Below are positions 16,328-24,463 of a stretch of 37,576 bases of DNA, piece after piece; the first letter of the stretch is position 1; each line of letters starts with the position of its first letter. The notes under the pieces were generated by a model. That model was not told the DNA's origin. It worked only from the letters and a program-made list of their open reading frames with translations, and made no database searches. The position numbers and the translations under genes are program-made. Source of the stretch: an uncultured Clostridia bacterium (lineage in GTDB: Bacteria > Bacillota > Clostridia > Christensenellales > CAG-138). The stretch is taken from the NCBI GenBank assembly GCA_905235205.1, contig CAJOKM010000025.1, positions 1-37,576 of the forward strand, written 5' to 3'.

Positions 16328-18151
16328 TCAGTCAACAACCGTATAATCCGCGTCGACCACATCGTCGTTTTGCTGCTGCCCCTCGTTGTTCGGGTTCGCT
16401 TCCGCGCCCGGCTGCTGCTGCGCCTGCTGCTGATAGATCTTGCCGAAGACCTCATAGCTCACGTTCGTGCACTTCTCGGTCTCTTCCTTGATCCTTGCGT
16501 CATCGGTGCCCTCAAGCGCTTTCTTCAGCTCCGCAACCGCCGCTTCCACACGGGACTTATCGTTTGCGTCGATCTTGTCGCCGAGCTCCCTCAGCGTCTT
16601 TTCCGTGGTATACACGAGCTGGTCCGCATGGTTGCGCGTTTCCGCGGCTTCCTTGCGCTGCTTGTCTTCGTTGGCGTAGCGCTCCGCGTCCTCGACCGCC
16701 TTCTTGATCTCGTCCTCATTGAGGTTCGTGGAGGCGGTGATGGTCACCTGCTGCTGGTTGCCCGTGCCGAGGTCCTTTGCGGACACGTGCACGATGCCGT
16801 TCGCGTCGATGTCGAACGTGACTTCGATCTGCGGTACGCCTCTGGGCGCCGGCGCAATGCCCGCAAGCTGGAAGCGACCGAGACTCTTGTTGTACTGCGC
16901 CATTTCACGCTCGCCCTGCAGCACGTGGACTTCGACGCTGGTCTGTCCGTCCGCCGCCGTCGAGAAGATCTGACTCTTCTTGGTCGGGATCGTGGTGTTG
17001 CGCTCGATGAGCCGCGTGAACACGCCGCCGACCGTCTCAATGCCGAGCGAAAGCGGCGTGACGTCGAGCAGCAGAATGTCCTTGACTTCGCCGCCCAATA
17101 CGCCCGCCTGGATCGCCGCGCCGATCGCGACGCACTCGTCCGGGTTGATGCCCTTGAACGGCTCCTTGCCGGTGATGTTCTTGACCATCTCCTGTACAGC
17201 GGGGATACGGGACGAACCGCCGACCAGAATAACCTTATTGATGTCGCTGTTAGAAAGACCCGCGTCCTGCATCGCCTTCTGGACGCACACGCGCGTTTTG
17301 TCGACGAGATCCGCGGTCAGTTCGTTGAACTTGGCGCGGGTGATCGTGCAGTCGAGATGCAGCGGACCGTTCGTGCCCTGCGTGATGAACGGGATGTTCA
17401 CATTGCTCTGGGTCGTGCCAGAAAGCTCGATCTTTGCCTTTTCCGCCGCTTCCTTAAGCCGCTGCAGCGCCATCTTGTCCTTTCTGAGATCGATCCCGTT
17501 GTTGCGCAGAAAATCGGACGCGATGTAGTCGATCAGGCGCTGGTCGAAGTCGTCGCCGCCGAGACGGTTGTTGCCCGCGGTCGCCAGAACCTCGAATACG
17601 CCGTCGCCGATCTCGAGGATCGAGACGTCGAACGTGCCGCCGCCGAGATCGTAGACTAAGATCTTCTGGTTCGTTTCCTTATCGAGCCCGTACGCGAGCG
17701 AAGCCGCCGTCGGCTCGTTGATGATACGGAGCACTTCGAGGCCCGCGATGCGGCCCGCGTCCTTCGTCGCCTGACGCTGGCTGTCGGTGAAGTACGCCGG
17801 CACGGTGATGACCGCCTGCGTTACCGTTTCACCCAAGTACGCTTCCGCATCCTGCTTGAGCTTCTGCAGGATCATCGCAGAGATCTCCTGCGGCGTATAG
17901 TCCTTGTCGTCGATATGTACTTTGAAGGACGAACCCATCTCACGCTTGATCGAGGAAACGGTACGGTCCGGATTCGTGATCGCCTGACGTTTCGCGATCG
18001 AGCCGACCAGACGCTCGCTGCCCTTGAACGCTACGACGGACGGGGTGGTCCTTGCGCCTTCGGCGTTCGGGATAACGACGGGATCGCCGCCCTCTAAGAT
18101 CGCGACGCAGGAATTGGTGGTTCCGAGATCAATACCGATAATCTTACTCAT
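16328..18151 (-). CDS. dnaK: Chaperone protein DnaK (Hsp70)
   Basis: ATP-driven Hsp70 chaperone of 607 residues. The nucleotide-binding domain starts [18 protein letters not shown] and includes the phosphate-2 motif [13 protein letters not shown] near 170 and [13 protein letters not shown] near 145. The linker [16 protein letters not shown] near 360 leads into the substrate-binding domain and a helical lid. The C-terminus is rich in Gln and Asn and ends in an acidic [16 protein letters not shown] tail, close to the EEVD-like ends of bacterial DnaK. The N-terminal domain lacks the ~24-residue insertion of Gram-negative DnaK, in keeping with a Firmicute origin. The ATG follows GGAGG. Regulated by HrcA through the CIRCE upstream of the operon. 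Confidence 0.98.
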   Translation of the reverse strand: MSKIIGIDLGTTNSCVAILEGGDPVVIPNAEGARTTPSVVAFKGSERLVGSIAKRQAITNPDRTVSSIKREMGSSFKVHIDDKDYTPQEISAMILQKLKQDAEAYLGETVTQAVITVPAYFTDSQRQATKDAGRIAGLEVLRIINEPTAASLAYGLDKETNQKILVYDLGGGTFDVSILEIGDGVFEVLATAGNNRLGGDDFDQRLIDYIASDFLRNNGIDLRKDKMALQRLKEAAEKAKIELSGTTQSNVNIPFITQGTNGPLHLDCTITRAKFNELTADLVDKTRVCVQKAMQDAGLSNSDINKVILVGGSSRIPAVQEMVKNITGKEPFKGINPDECVAIGAAIQAGVLGGEVKDILLLDVTPLSLGIETVGGVFTRLIERNTTIPTKKSQIFSTAADGQTSVEVHVLQGEREMAQYNKSLGRFQLAGIAPAPRGVPQIEVTFDIDANGIVHVSAKDLGTGNQQQVTITASTNLNEDEIKKAVEDAERYANEDKQRKEAAETRNHADQLVYTTEKTLRELGDKIDANDKSRVEAAVAELKKALEGTDDARIKEETEKCTNVSYEVFGKIYQQQAQQQPGAEANPNNEGQQQNDDVVDADYTVVD

Positions 18152-18229
18152 TATGTTGATACCTCCGAGTTCTTTGAAGATTTTGCTTTTTATTGTATGC
18201 GTATCAAGTGTTTTTTACTTGTATTTGCC

Positions 18230-18808
18230 TTATTCGGAGACCTTCACCATGCTGTGGCGAATGATCTTTTCTTTCACTTTATACCCTTTTTGGAACGTCT
18301 GCACGATGTTGCCGCTCTCCATGCCCTCGACCTGTTCGGTCATGACCGCGTTGTGCAGCTCCGGGTCGAACGTGCCGTCCGACGGGATCTCCAAAAGTCC
18401 CTCCTTTTGCAGGGTTTCCGTTAGCTTGCGGTGCACGAGCTTGACGCCGTCCGCCCAGCCTTCTGCGGAAGAATCGCTTTCGCTCACGCGATCGAAATCG
18501 TCCAGCACCGGCAAAAGCGCTTTGATGCAGTCGCGCTTGCCCTCGTCGTAGCTGTCCGCGCGTACCGACGCGTTGCGCTTGCGGTAATTCTCGAAATCCG
18601 CCTGATTGCGCTGTAAAAGCGCGATCGTTTCGTCCAGCTTCTTCTGTAGTTCGTCAATGTGCTTTTTTACCGTTTCCAGCTCTTCCTGCGTCATGGTGAC
18701 GACGTCGGATTCCGGTTCGGTTTGCTGTTGGTCCGCAGTCTGCTCGACCGATTCGACGGTCTGCTCGACCGGTTCGACTTCCTGCGGCTTGTTCTTCTTG
18801 GAAGCCAA
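18230..18808 (-). CDS. grpE: Nucleotide exchange factor GrpE
   Basis: DnaK nucleotide exchange factor, 192 residues. An acidic, Gln/Glu/Val-rich disordered start (about 1-45) is followed by a long helix (about 46-95) ending in NQADFENYRKRN, then a four-helix region and a C-terminal beta domain with GYKVKEKIIRHSMVKVSE. All are typical of GrpE. The start codon is TTG (18808-18806), supported by AAGGAGG nine bases upstream inside the end of hrcA; no better in-frame ATG is available. Only four bases separate hrcA from grpE, implying coupling. Confidence 0.95.
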   Translation of the reverse strand: MASKKNKPQEVEPVEQTVESVEQTADQQQTEPESDVVTMTQEELETVKKHIDELQKKLDETIALLQRNQADFENYRKRNASVRADSYDEGKRDCIKALLPVLDDFDRVSESDSSAEGWADGVKLVHRKLTETLQKEGLLEIPSDGTFDPELHNAVMTEQVEGMESGNIVQTFQKGYKVKEKIIRHSMVKVSE

Positions 18809-18812
18809 GTTC

Positions 18813-19847
18813 CTATTCCTCCTTCAAATACGATTGCAGAATCGTGCTAAGGTTGCTTTGCACGTTCTTGAGAATCGAAAGCACGCGCGCATAGTCCATT
18901 CTGGTCGGCCCGATCACACCGAAGCTCCCGAACGGCGTTCCGTTGACGCGGTAGCTTGCCGTAACCACACTGCAGTCCTGAAATCCTTCCTGCTCGTTCT
19001 CGCTTCCGATCGTGACCGTGAACTCCATGTTCGACGCTTTTTTCAGCATCCGGTACATGCTGTCCTTCTGTTCGACCGTGGCAAGAAACGTCTTTGCCTT
19101 ATTGACGTCGCTGTACTCCGGAAACTCCAGCATGTTCGTTGCGCCCGAAAGCTCCACCATGCGCCGGTCACGCGGCTGGTTCTCGCGGATCTCGCTCAGC
19201 AGCGATTCGACAAAGCCTGCGCGATTCGAAAGATCTCCGCCGAGCTCACGCACGAGCGCGGAGGATACCGTCGACATGCGGCAGTTAAAAAACCGAGACG
19301 TGATCGCTTTGCTGATTCGCTCAAGCTCCTCTGCGCCAAGATCGAGCGGAACGTCGATCACGGAATTCTGCGCCACGCCCGCGTCGGTCACAATGACCGC
19401 CAGCGCCTTACCTTCCGCAAGCGGAACGAGCTGCAAATGCCGAAGCCGGTTTACGCCGATGTCCGGCATCAGAACGACCGCGGTATAATGCGTGATCTCC
19501 GAAAGCGCTTTCGCCGTTTCGCGCAGCACCGCGTCCACGCCGTTCACACGCTCGCGGAAGTAACCCGAAAGCAGTCTGGATTCCTCTTCCGAGAGGTGCG
19601 CGCGCTGCATCATCTGATCGACGTACAGCCGGTACGCCTTCTCCGAAGGAATCCGTCCGGCAGACGTGTGCGGCTGCGCAAGATAGCCGAGCATCTCAAG
19701 GTCCGCCATCTCGTTGCGGATCGTTGCGGACGACCACTTCATGTCGCCGCTTCTCGTCAGCGATTTCGATCCGACAGGACTTGCCGAAAGGATGTATTCA
19801 TCCACGATCGCACGCAGAATCTGCAGCTTGCGGCTGTCCAGTTCCAT
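18813..19847 (-). CDS. hrcA: Heat-inducible transcription repressor HrcA
   Basis: Repressor that binds CIRCE and controls class I heat-shock genes; its folding depends on GroEL. The 344-residue protein begins with a winged-helix DNA-binding domain (MELDSRKLQILRAIVDEYI, PVGSKSLT, SATIRNEMADLEMLGYL, HTSAGRIPSEKAYRLYVD; residues 1-80). A GAF-like dimerisation region follows, ending in the conserved GxIGPTRMDYARVLSIL near 318. GGGAGG precedes the ATG. The CIRCE operator lies 19 bases upstream, so the gene represses its own operon. Confidence 0.97.
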   Translation of the reverse strand: MELDSRKLQILRAIVDEYILSASPVGSKSLTRSGDMKWSSATIRNEMADLEMLGYLAQPHTSAGRIPSEKAYRLYVDQMMQRAHLSEEESRLLSGYFRERVNGVDAVLRETAKALSEITHYTAVVLMPDIGVNRLRHLQLVPLAEGKALAVIVTDAGVAQNSVIDVPLDLGAEELERISKAITSRFFNCRMSTVSSALVRELGGDLSNRAGFVESLLSEIRENQPRDRRMVELSGATNMLEFPEYSDVNKAKTFLATVEQKDSMYRMLKKASNMEFTVTIGSENEQEGFQDCSVVTASYRVNGTPFGSFGVIGPTRMDYARVLSILKNVQSNLSTILQSYLKEE

Positions 19848-19865
19848 GCGATCGCCTCCCTTCCT

Positions 19866-19892
19866 TTAGCACTCTTTTTGCCCGAGTGCTAA
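19866..19892. promoter_or_regulatory. CIRCE operator
   Basis: TTAGCACTC (19866-19874), nine-base spacer, GAGTGCTAA (19884-19892): a perfect match to the HrcA operator consensus. It lies just downstream of the hrcA -10 and before its ribosome binding site. Confidence 0.98.
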
Positions 19893-19903
19893 CCGCTATG
19901 CAT

Positions 19904-19932
19904 AAGGTAACACTATCATGCACAAAAGTCAA
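19904..19932 (-). promoter_or_regulatory. Promoter of hrcA-grpE-dnaK-dnaJ
   Basis: On the minus strand TTGACT (19932-19927), 17-bp spacer, TACCTT (19909-19904). Start of transcription would fall next to or inside CIRCE, as usual for HrcA regulation. Confidence 0.7.
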
Positions 19933-19995
19933 GTGAACTAAGGGGCAACAATGTGACATAAAAGTGAAATCGTCGCCGCGGACGTCAATTTGTTC

Positions 19996-20055
19996 GCGAC
20001 AACGCTTCTATATAATACTTTCTGAAACCCTGTCGTTCTGCCAAAGCGTTGTCGC
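19996..20055. repeat. 12-bp inverted repeat
   Basis: GCGACAACGCTT (19996-20007) and AAGCGTTGTCGC (20044-20055) are exact reverse complements, 36 bases apart. A TATAAT (20011-20016) lies in the interior without a good -35. Could be a hairpin or the ends of a small mobile or dispersed element. Confidence 0.75.
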
Positions 20056-20178
20056 TCGCCCTTTCCGTCGCGGCTCCTCTCCGAAAGCGATCACGCTTGC
20101 TGCGTCTGCTCGGTTGTGAACGTCCTCGCAACGCCTCCACTGAAACGTGCAATTCATTTTCTTCCCGCATGTCAGGAG

Positions 20179-20197
20179 ATGACAACCGGGTTGTCAT
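20179..20197. repeat. 19-bp near-perfect palindrome
   Basis: ATGACAACC-G-GGTTGTCAT: perfect 9-bp arms around one central base. Its form suits a dimeric regulator site, or it is part of the repeat cluster. Confidence 0.75.
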
Positions 20198-20215
20198 GCG
20201 GTGACCCCACCCCCC

Positions 20216-20253
20216 GGTTCAGAGAGAACCTATCCCCCTGTTCAGAGAGAACC
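20216..20253. repeat. Two tandem 23-base units, each with an inverted repeat
   Basis: GGTTCAGAGAGAACC (20216-20230) and GTTCAGAGAGAACC (20240-20253) recur with a 23- to 24-base period, each preceded by a C run. Each copy contains (G)GTTC-N5-GAAC(C), so it can form a short hairpin or bind a dimer. The spacing differs from a LexA box (GAAC-N4-GTTC). Confidence 0.75.
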
Positions 20254-20396
20254 GGGAAATAAATAATAATAGTAAATTACAATGGGCGACGTTCCGTCAG
20301 TCGGTATAATGGCGCGCGAAGCGCAAAGAAGGGACGGGACCGGACGGACGCGACGCGATTCTGAAAAAACAGGTTCTTATTTTGCTCCGGACTTTT

Positions 20397-21563
20397 CTAC
20401 CGCAGAAAGTCGATCAGTTTCCGTTCGCGAAAATCGCGCAGGACGGAATCAAGATGATCCATGCCGGTTTTGGTAAGGCGCAAGTACGCGGGATCGGCGT
20501 GATCCCAGAAGCCGTAACGGTCGTTTTTATCGTACGCCTCCCGATAGGTCTCGATCACGTCGCAGCCGAACCGGTCAAAGAACGCCCTGCGGTCGATGCC
20601 GTTGACGAGTCTGAGCCCCAGCATGACGCTTTCGAACATCTGCTCGAATGTGTTGATGACGATCCGTTCCGCGCGCGGCAGTCTGCCCTTCTCCAGTTTT
20701 TTCAGATATGCGGGGATGCTGCTCTCGTTACTGAACCGCACCCAAAGACCGTCCTCGATCATCGAGGAATGCGCGGCGGCGCCGAGCCCCAGATACGGCT
20801 CGTTCTGCCAGTAGATCAGGTTGTGCCGGCACTCGTACCCCGGCTTTGCAAAGTTCGAAACCTCGTAGCGTCGGTAGCCGAGCGAATCCAAAAGCGCCAT
20901 CCCCGCGTCCTCCATGTCGGCGACCGCGTCCGCGTCGGGAAGCGTTTCGCGCCCTGCGGTCACGTCATCGTAAAGCGGCGTGCCTTCCTCAAGGATCAGC
21001 GAATAGGCGGAAAGATGCGTCGGCTCCAGCGCGGCGGCCGTTCGAATCGCGTCAAGATACGCCCTCTCCGTCTGACCCGGCAGTCCGTGCATCAGGTCCA
21101 CGTTGATATTCCGAAAACCTGCGTTCTTTGCGGCATCGTATGTTGAAAGAAACTCTTCATAGGTATGCACGCGTCCGATGCGCCGGAGAAGATCGTCCTG
21201 CGTTGCCTGAAGACCGATCGAAAGACGGTTGAATCCGGCGTCGCGCAGAGTTTTCAACCCGTCGAACCCGATCGTTTTCGGATTGCATTCGACGGAGATC
21301 TCCGCGTCCTCTTCCACCGCAAACGCGGCACGGATCGCATCAAGGATCGCCGCAAGATCGGTTGCCGGCAGAACCGTCGGCGTGCCGCCGCCGAAAAAGA
21401 TGCTTTTCACGCGCGCGTCCGGGTATTTTGCCTTTGAGAGCGCGATCTCTTTCTCCACGGCAGAGCGATACCGCCCCGCGGTCTCGTCGATCGGGATCGA
21501 GCAGAAATCGCAGTAGCGGCATTTTTTGAGACAATATGGGATATGTACGTAGACGCCGATCAT
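20397..21563 (-). CDS. hemW: Radical-SAM heme chaperone HemW (coproporphyrinogen III oxidase-like)
   Basis: A 388-residue radical-SAM protein. [20 protein letters not shown] carries the CxxxCxxC cluster motif within the first 20 residues, followed by [11 protein letters not shown] near 55 and ECNPKT near 93. The HemW/HemN signature [22 protein letters not shown] lies near 240-262. HemW proteins bind heme and insert it into target proteins and lack true HemN activity; the short N-terminus before the cluster supports HemW. The ATG (21563-21561) forms ATGA with the lepA stop. A 44-residue in-frame extension to 21695 lies wholly within lepA and was dropped. lepA-hemW linkage is widespread in Firmicutes. 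Confidence 0.93.
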   Translation of the reverse strand: MIGVYVHIPYCLKKCRYCDFCSIPIDETAGRYRSAVEKEIALSKAKYPDARVKSIFFGGGTPTVLPATDLAAILDAIRAAFAVEEDAEISVECNPKTIGFDGLKTLRDAGFNRLSIGLQATQDDLLRRIGRVHTYEEFLSTYDAAKNAGFRNINVDLMHGLPGQTERAYLDAIRTAAALEPTHLSAYSLILEEGTPLYDDVTAGRETLPDADAVADMEDAGMALLDSLGYRRYEVSNFAKPGYECRHNLIYWQNEPYLGLGAAAHSSMIEDGLWVRFSNESSIPAYLKKLEKGRLPRAERIVINTFEQMFESVMLGLRLVNGIDRRAFFDRFGCDVIETYREAYDKNDRYGFWDHADPAYLRLTKTGMDHLDSVLRDFRERKLIDFLR

Positions 21564-23365
21564 CCGTTGATGCGCAGCACGCTCATAAACGCGTCGCTCG
21601 GCACCGCGACGGAACCGACCTGGCGCATACGCTTCTTGCCCTCTTTCTGCTTTTCGAGCAGTTTCTTCTTGCGTGAGATATCGCCGCCGTAGCACTTGGC
21701 AAGCACGTCTTTTCGGACCGCCTTCACGGTTTCGCGCGCAATGATCTTGCTGCCGATCGCCGCCTGCACCGGGATCTCAAACTGCTGCCGCGGAATGACG
21801 TCCTTGAGCTTTTCGGCGACGGCGCGGCCCTTTGCATATGCGCGATCCTTATGCACGATCGTCGAAAGCGCGTCGCACATCTCGCCGTTCAGCAAAAAGT
21901 CGAGCCGAACAAGGTCGCTTTTCGCGTAGCCGGACAGCTCGTAGTCGAACGATGCGTAGCCGCGGCTGCGGGATTTCAGGCTGTCGAAGAAGTCATAGAT
22001 GATCTCGTTCAGCGGAAGCACGTAATGCAGGTTCACGCGGTCCGCCTCGATGTATTCCATATCGACGAACGTGCCGCGGTTGTTCTGGCAGAGCTCCATG
22101 ATCGTGCCGACGTACTCGGACGGCGTCATGATCGTTGCTTTTACGATCGGCTCTTCCATATAATCGATCTCCGCCGCCGGCGGCAGGTTCGTCGGGTTAT
22201 CGATGATGCGCTCCTGTCCGTCGAGCGTAAAAACGTGGTACACGACCGACGGCGCGGTGGTGACGAGGTCGAGATCGAACTCGCGTTCCAGCCGCTCGGT
22301 GATGATCTCCATGTGCAAAAGACCGAGGAACCCGCAGCGGAAGCCGTAACCGAGCGCCGCGGACGTTTCGTGCTCATAGGTTAAGGACGCGTCGTTGAGC
22401 TTCAGCTTGTCGAGCGCTTCCTTGAGATCGTCGTAGTGCGCGCCGTCCGCCGGATACACGCCGCAGAAGACCATTGAGTTCGCCTGCTTATAGCCGGGCA
22501 GCGCTTCCTTTGTGGGTCTGCCCGCCTCGGTGATCGTGTCGCCGACCTTGGTTTCCGCGACGCTCTTGATCGAAGCGGCAATATAGCCGACCTCCCCCGC
22601 CGTCAATCGGTCGACCGGTTTCCACGACGGCGTGAACACGCCGACCTCGGTGACGTCAAACTCGTTGCCCGTCGCCATCGAACGAATGCGCGTTCCGGCG
22701 CCCACCGAGCCGTCAAACACGCGCACATAGGACAGTGCGCCCTTGTAGTTGTCGTAGAAGCAATCGAAGATCAGGCATTTGAGCGGCGCGTCCGGATCGC
22801 CCGTCGGCGCGGGCACGGTATCGACGATGCGAGCAAGCACTTCGCTGACGTTCAGTCCCGTCTTTGCCGAAATGCACGGCGCATCCTCGGCGGGAATGCC
22901 GATGACGTCCTCGATCTCCTTTGTGACCCGCTCCGGCTCCGCGCTCGGCAGATCGACCTTATTGATGACCGGCAGCACCTCGAGCCCGTTGTCGACCGCG
23001 AGATACACGTTCGCGAGCGTCTGCGCTTCGATGCCCTGCGTCGCGTCCACGACCAGCACCGCGCCTTCGCACGCGGCGAGCGCGCGGGAAACCTCATAAT
23101 TGAAGTCCACATGCCCCGGTGTGTCGATCAGGTTGAACATGTAGGTCTTGCCGTCGGTATGATGGTAAAACATGCGCACCGCCGACGCCTTGATCGTGAT
23201 GCCGCGCTCGCGCTCGATGTCCATGGAATCCAAAAGCTGCTCCTCCATGTCGCGCTTTGCGACGGTATCGGTCAGCTCCATCATGCGGTCGGCAAGGGTC
23301 GACTTGCCGTGGTCGATATGCGCAATGATCGAAAAGTTGCGGATCAGGTTTAAATCGAAATTCAT
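21560..23365 (-). CDS. lepA: Elongation factor 4 (LepA)
   Basis: Ribosome-bound translational GTPase implicated in initiation and ribosome biogenesis. The 601-residue length is normal. It starts [23 protein letters not shown], giving the G1 loop AHIDHGKS at 15-22. DTPGHVDF (G3), NKVDLP (G4) and a SAKTG (G5) motif follow. C-terminal LepA domains include [27 protein letters not shown] and [29 protein letters not shown] lies upstream of the ATG at 23365. The frame remains open far upstream but without conserved sequence and across the promoter, so the long version is rejected. Confidence 0.97.
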   Translation of the reverse strand: MNFDLNLIRNFSIIAHIDHGKSTLADRMMELTDTVAKRDMEEQLLDSMDIERERGITIKASAVRMFYHHTDGKTYMFNLIDTPGHVDFNYEVSRALAACEGAVLVVDATQGIEAQTLANVYLAVDNGLEVLPVINKVDLPSAEPERVTKEIEDVIGIPAEDAPCISAKTGLNVSEVLARIVDTVPAPTGDPDAPLKCLIFDCFYDNYKGALSYVRVFDGSVGAGTRIRSMATGNEFDVTEVGVFTPSWKPVDRLTAGEVGYIAASIKSVAETKVGDTITEAGRPTKEALPGYKQANSMVFCGVYPADGAHYDDLKEALDKLKLNDASLTYEHETSAALGYGFRCGFLGLLHMEIITERLEREFDLDLVTTAPSVVYHVFTLDGQERIIDNPTNLPPAAEIDYMEEPIVKATIMTPSEYVGTIMELCQNNRGTFVDMEYIEADRVNLHYVLPLNEIIYDFFDSLKSRSRGYASFDYELSGYAKSDLVRLDFLLNGEMCDALSTIVHKDRAYAKGRAVAEKLKDVIPRQQFEIPVQAAIGSKIIARETVKAVRKDVLAKCYGGDISRKKKLLEKQKEGKKRMRQVGSVAVPSDAFMSVLRING

Positions 23366-23386
23366 ACAATCCTCCATTGTGTACTT

Positions 23387-23415
23387 ATCATACATTACCG
23401 TTGCAAAAAAAGCAA
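23387..23415 (-). promoter_or_regulatory. Promoter of lepA-hemW
   Basis: On the minus strand TTGCTT (23415-23410), 17-bp spacer, TATGAT (23392-23387). It overlaps the divergent promoter at 23401-23430. Confidence 0.6.
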
Positions 23416-23430
23416 GAAGTGTGATACAAT
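23401..23430 (+). promoter_or_regulatory. Promoter of the LUD-mazG pair
   Basis: TTGCAA (23401-23406), 18-bp spacer, TACAAT (23425-23430), with GGAGGTG at 23438-23444 ahead of the ATG at 23450. Confidence 0.6.
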
Positions 23431-23449
23431 CACCCCTGGAGGTGGGCTT

Positions 23450-24061
23450 ATGGAATATGATCTTCTGACCGTTGCAAAACGGCTCAACGAGCGCGGCTTT
23501 CTTGCCGACGTCGCAAAAACGCCCGAAGAGGCGAAAACCCTGATCCTGAACTATATCGGCGACCGCTCCGTCGGCATCGCGGGTTCCGCGACCGTGCGCG
23601 ATCTCGGTCTGTACGAAGCGCTGATCGCACGCGGCAACGAGGTCTATTGGCACTGGAAGGTCGAAAAGCCGCAGGTGGAAGAAACGCGCATCAAGGCGAT
23701 CGGCGCAGACGTGTATCTTTGCTCGTCGAACGCGATCACCGAGGACGGTAGGCTCATCAATATTGACGGCACGGGAAACCGGCTTGCCGGCATGATCTAC
23801 GGACCGAAGACCGTGATCCTCGCCGTCGGGAGAAACAAGATCACGAAGGATTATGAATCCGCCATCGCGCGTATCAAGCGCGACGCCTGCGGACCGAACG
23901 CGCGGCGGCAGGGTTTTCAGACGCCCTGCGCGATCACCGGCGAGTGTCACGACTGCCGTCCGCCCATGCGCATGTGCAATGTGACCGCGATCACCGAGTA
24001 TCCGTCCAGACGGCATCAGGCATTTCGCATTATCCTGATCGACGAAGATATGGGACTGTGA
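23450..24061 (+). CDS. LUD-domain (LutC/YkgG-type) protein
   Basis: A 203-residue protein of the LUD family (formerly DUF162): [67 protein letters not shown], and [16 protein letters not shown]. The stand-alone short form is common in anaerobic Firmicutes and is annotated as lactate utilization protein, but without LutA/LutB partners that role is unsupported here. The C-terminal part has a Cys cluster ([10 protein letters not shown] and MRMC near 163-181) that could bind a metal or Fe-S cluster. Nine bases separate it from the mazG-like gene. Confidence 0.87.
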   Translation: MEYDLLTVAKRLNERGFLADVAKTPEEAKTLILNYIGDRSVGIAGSATVRDLGLYEALIARGNEVYWHWKVEKPQVEETRIKAIGADVYLCSSNAITEDGRLINIDGTGNRLAGMIYGPKTVILAVGRNKITKDYESAIARIKRDACGPNARRQGFQTPCAITGECHDCRPPMRMCNVTAITEYPSRRHQAFRIILIDEDMGL

Positions 24062-24070
24062 GGGAACCGT

Positions 24071-24406
24071 ATGACCATCAATGAATATCAGAAGCTTGCT
24101 ATGACCACGCTGAACCCGAAGCTCAACGAGACCGAAGTGCTGTTAAACGGCGTAATGGGTCTTTGCGGCGAATCGGGCGAGGCGATCGATCTCGTCAAAA
24201 AATGGATGATGCAGGGGCACGAGCTTGACAAGGCGCATCTTGCCAAGGAGCTCGGCGACATCGCCTGGTACCTTGCCGAGGCCGCGACCGCGATCGGCTA
24301 TGACCTTGAAACCATCCTGCAAAACAACATCGACAAACTGAAGGCGCGCTATCCCGACGGGTTCGACGCCGAGCGTTCGATGCACCGCAAAAAAGGCGAC
24401 GAATAA
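24071..24406 (+). CDS. MazG-like nucleotide pyrophosphohydrolase
   Basis: A 111-residue all-alpha NTP pyrophosphatase. It shows [20 protein letters not shown] and then [24 protein letters not shown], giving the two metal-binding ExxE/ExxD helices (E34-xx-E37 and E57-xx-D60) that coordinate magnesium. Members cleave noncanonical or excess NTPs to NMP and pyrophosphate; this substrate is unknown. GAGGGAAC precedes the ATG. It is probably co-transcribed with the LUD gene and ends before a strong terminator. Confidence 0.9.
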   Translation: MTINEYQKLAMTTLNPKLNETEVLLNGVMGLCGESGEAIDLVKKWMMQGHELDKAHLAKELGDIAWYLAEAATAIGYDLETILQNNIDKLKARYPDGFDAERSMHRKKGDE

Positions 24407-24418
24407 GCTTTTACAGCA

Positions 24419-24448
24419 AAACGCCGGAGGGAAAGCCCTCCGGCGTTT
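24419..24448. terminator. Terminator hairpin after the mazG-like gene
   Basis: AAACGCCGGAGGG (24419-24431), loop AAAG, CCCTCCGGCGTTT (24436-24448): a perfect 13-bp stem between convergent genes. U-rich on the plus strand (GTTTGTTG), and the A-run at 24418-24421 gives a U tract on the minus strand, so it can serve both. Confidence 0.88.
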
Positions 24449-24463
24449 GTTGTAGTCGATTGA

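Larger units (their letters stand above)
19933..20396. other. Gene-free region with inverted and tandem repeats
   Basis: About 460 bases between the hrcA promoter and the 3' end of hemW with no credible gene: open frames here are short, rich in Arg/Ser, and lack ribosome binding sites. It holds a 12-bp inverted repeat, a 19-bp palindrome, and two copies of a 23-base unit, annotated separately. A short AT-rich stretch (20257-20280) follows the tandem unit. No terminator for hemW is obvious. The peptide read from the minus strand at 19985-20197 recalls spurious frames I associate with dispersed repeats in gut Firmicutes, which is memory-based and weak. Confidence 0.6.

Noticed and set aside
15467..17659. 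A 730-codon open frame on the plus strand opposite dnaJ and dnaK
   Set aside because: It is antisense to two certain genes, is Arg/Leu-rich with no recognisable domain, and has no ribosome binding site. Long antisense frames are expected from GC-rich third-position codon use.
19985..20197. A 70-codon minus-strand frame rich in Arg and Ser
   Set aside because: No ribosome binding site, low complexity, and it spans an inverted repeat and the edge of a palindrome. It is better viewed as part of a repeat region.
20282..20476. A small plus-strand frame with a TATAAT in front of hemW's 3' end
   Set aside because: No -35 at proper distance, and it runs antisense into hemW with low-complexity Arg-rich sequence.
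21560..24016. Extended lepA frame starting at 24016
   Set aside because: The extension lies antisense to the LUD gene, lacks conservation, and crosses the lepA promoter. The ATG at 23365 has a GGAGG site and the canonical LepA N-terminus.
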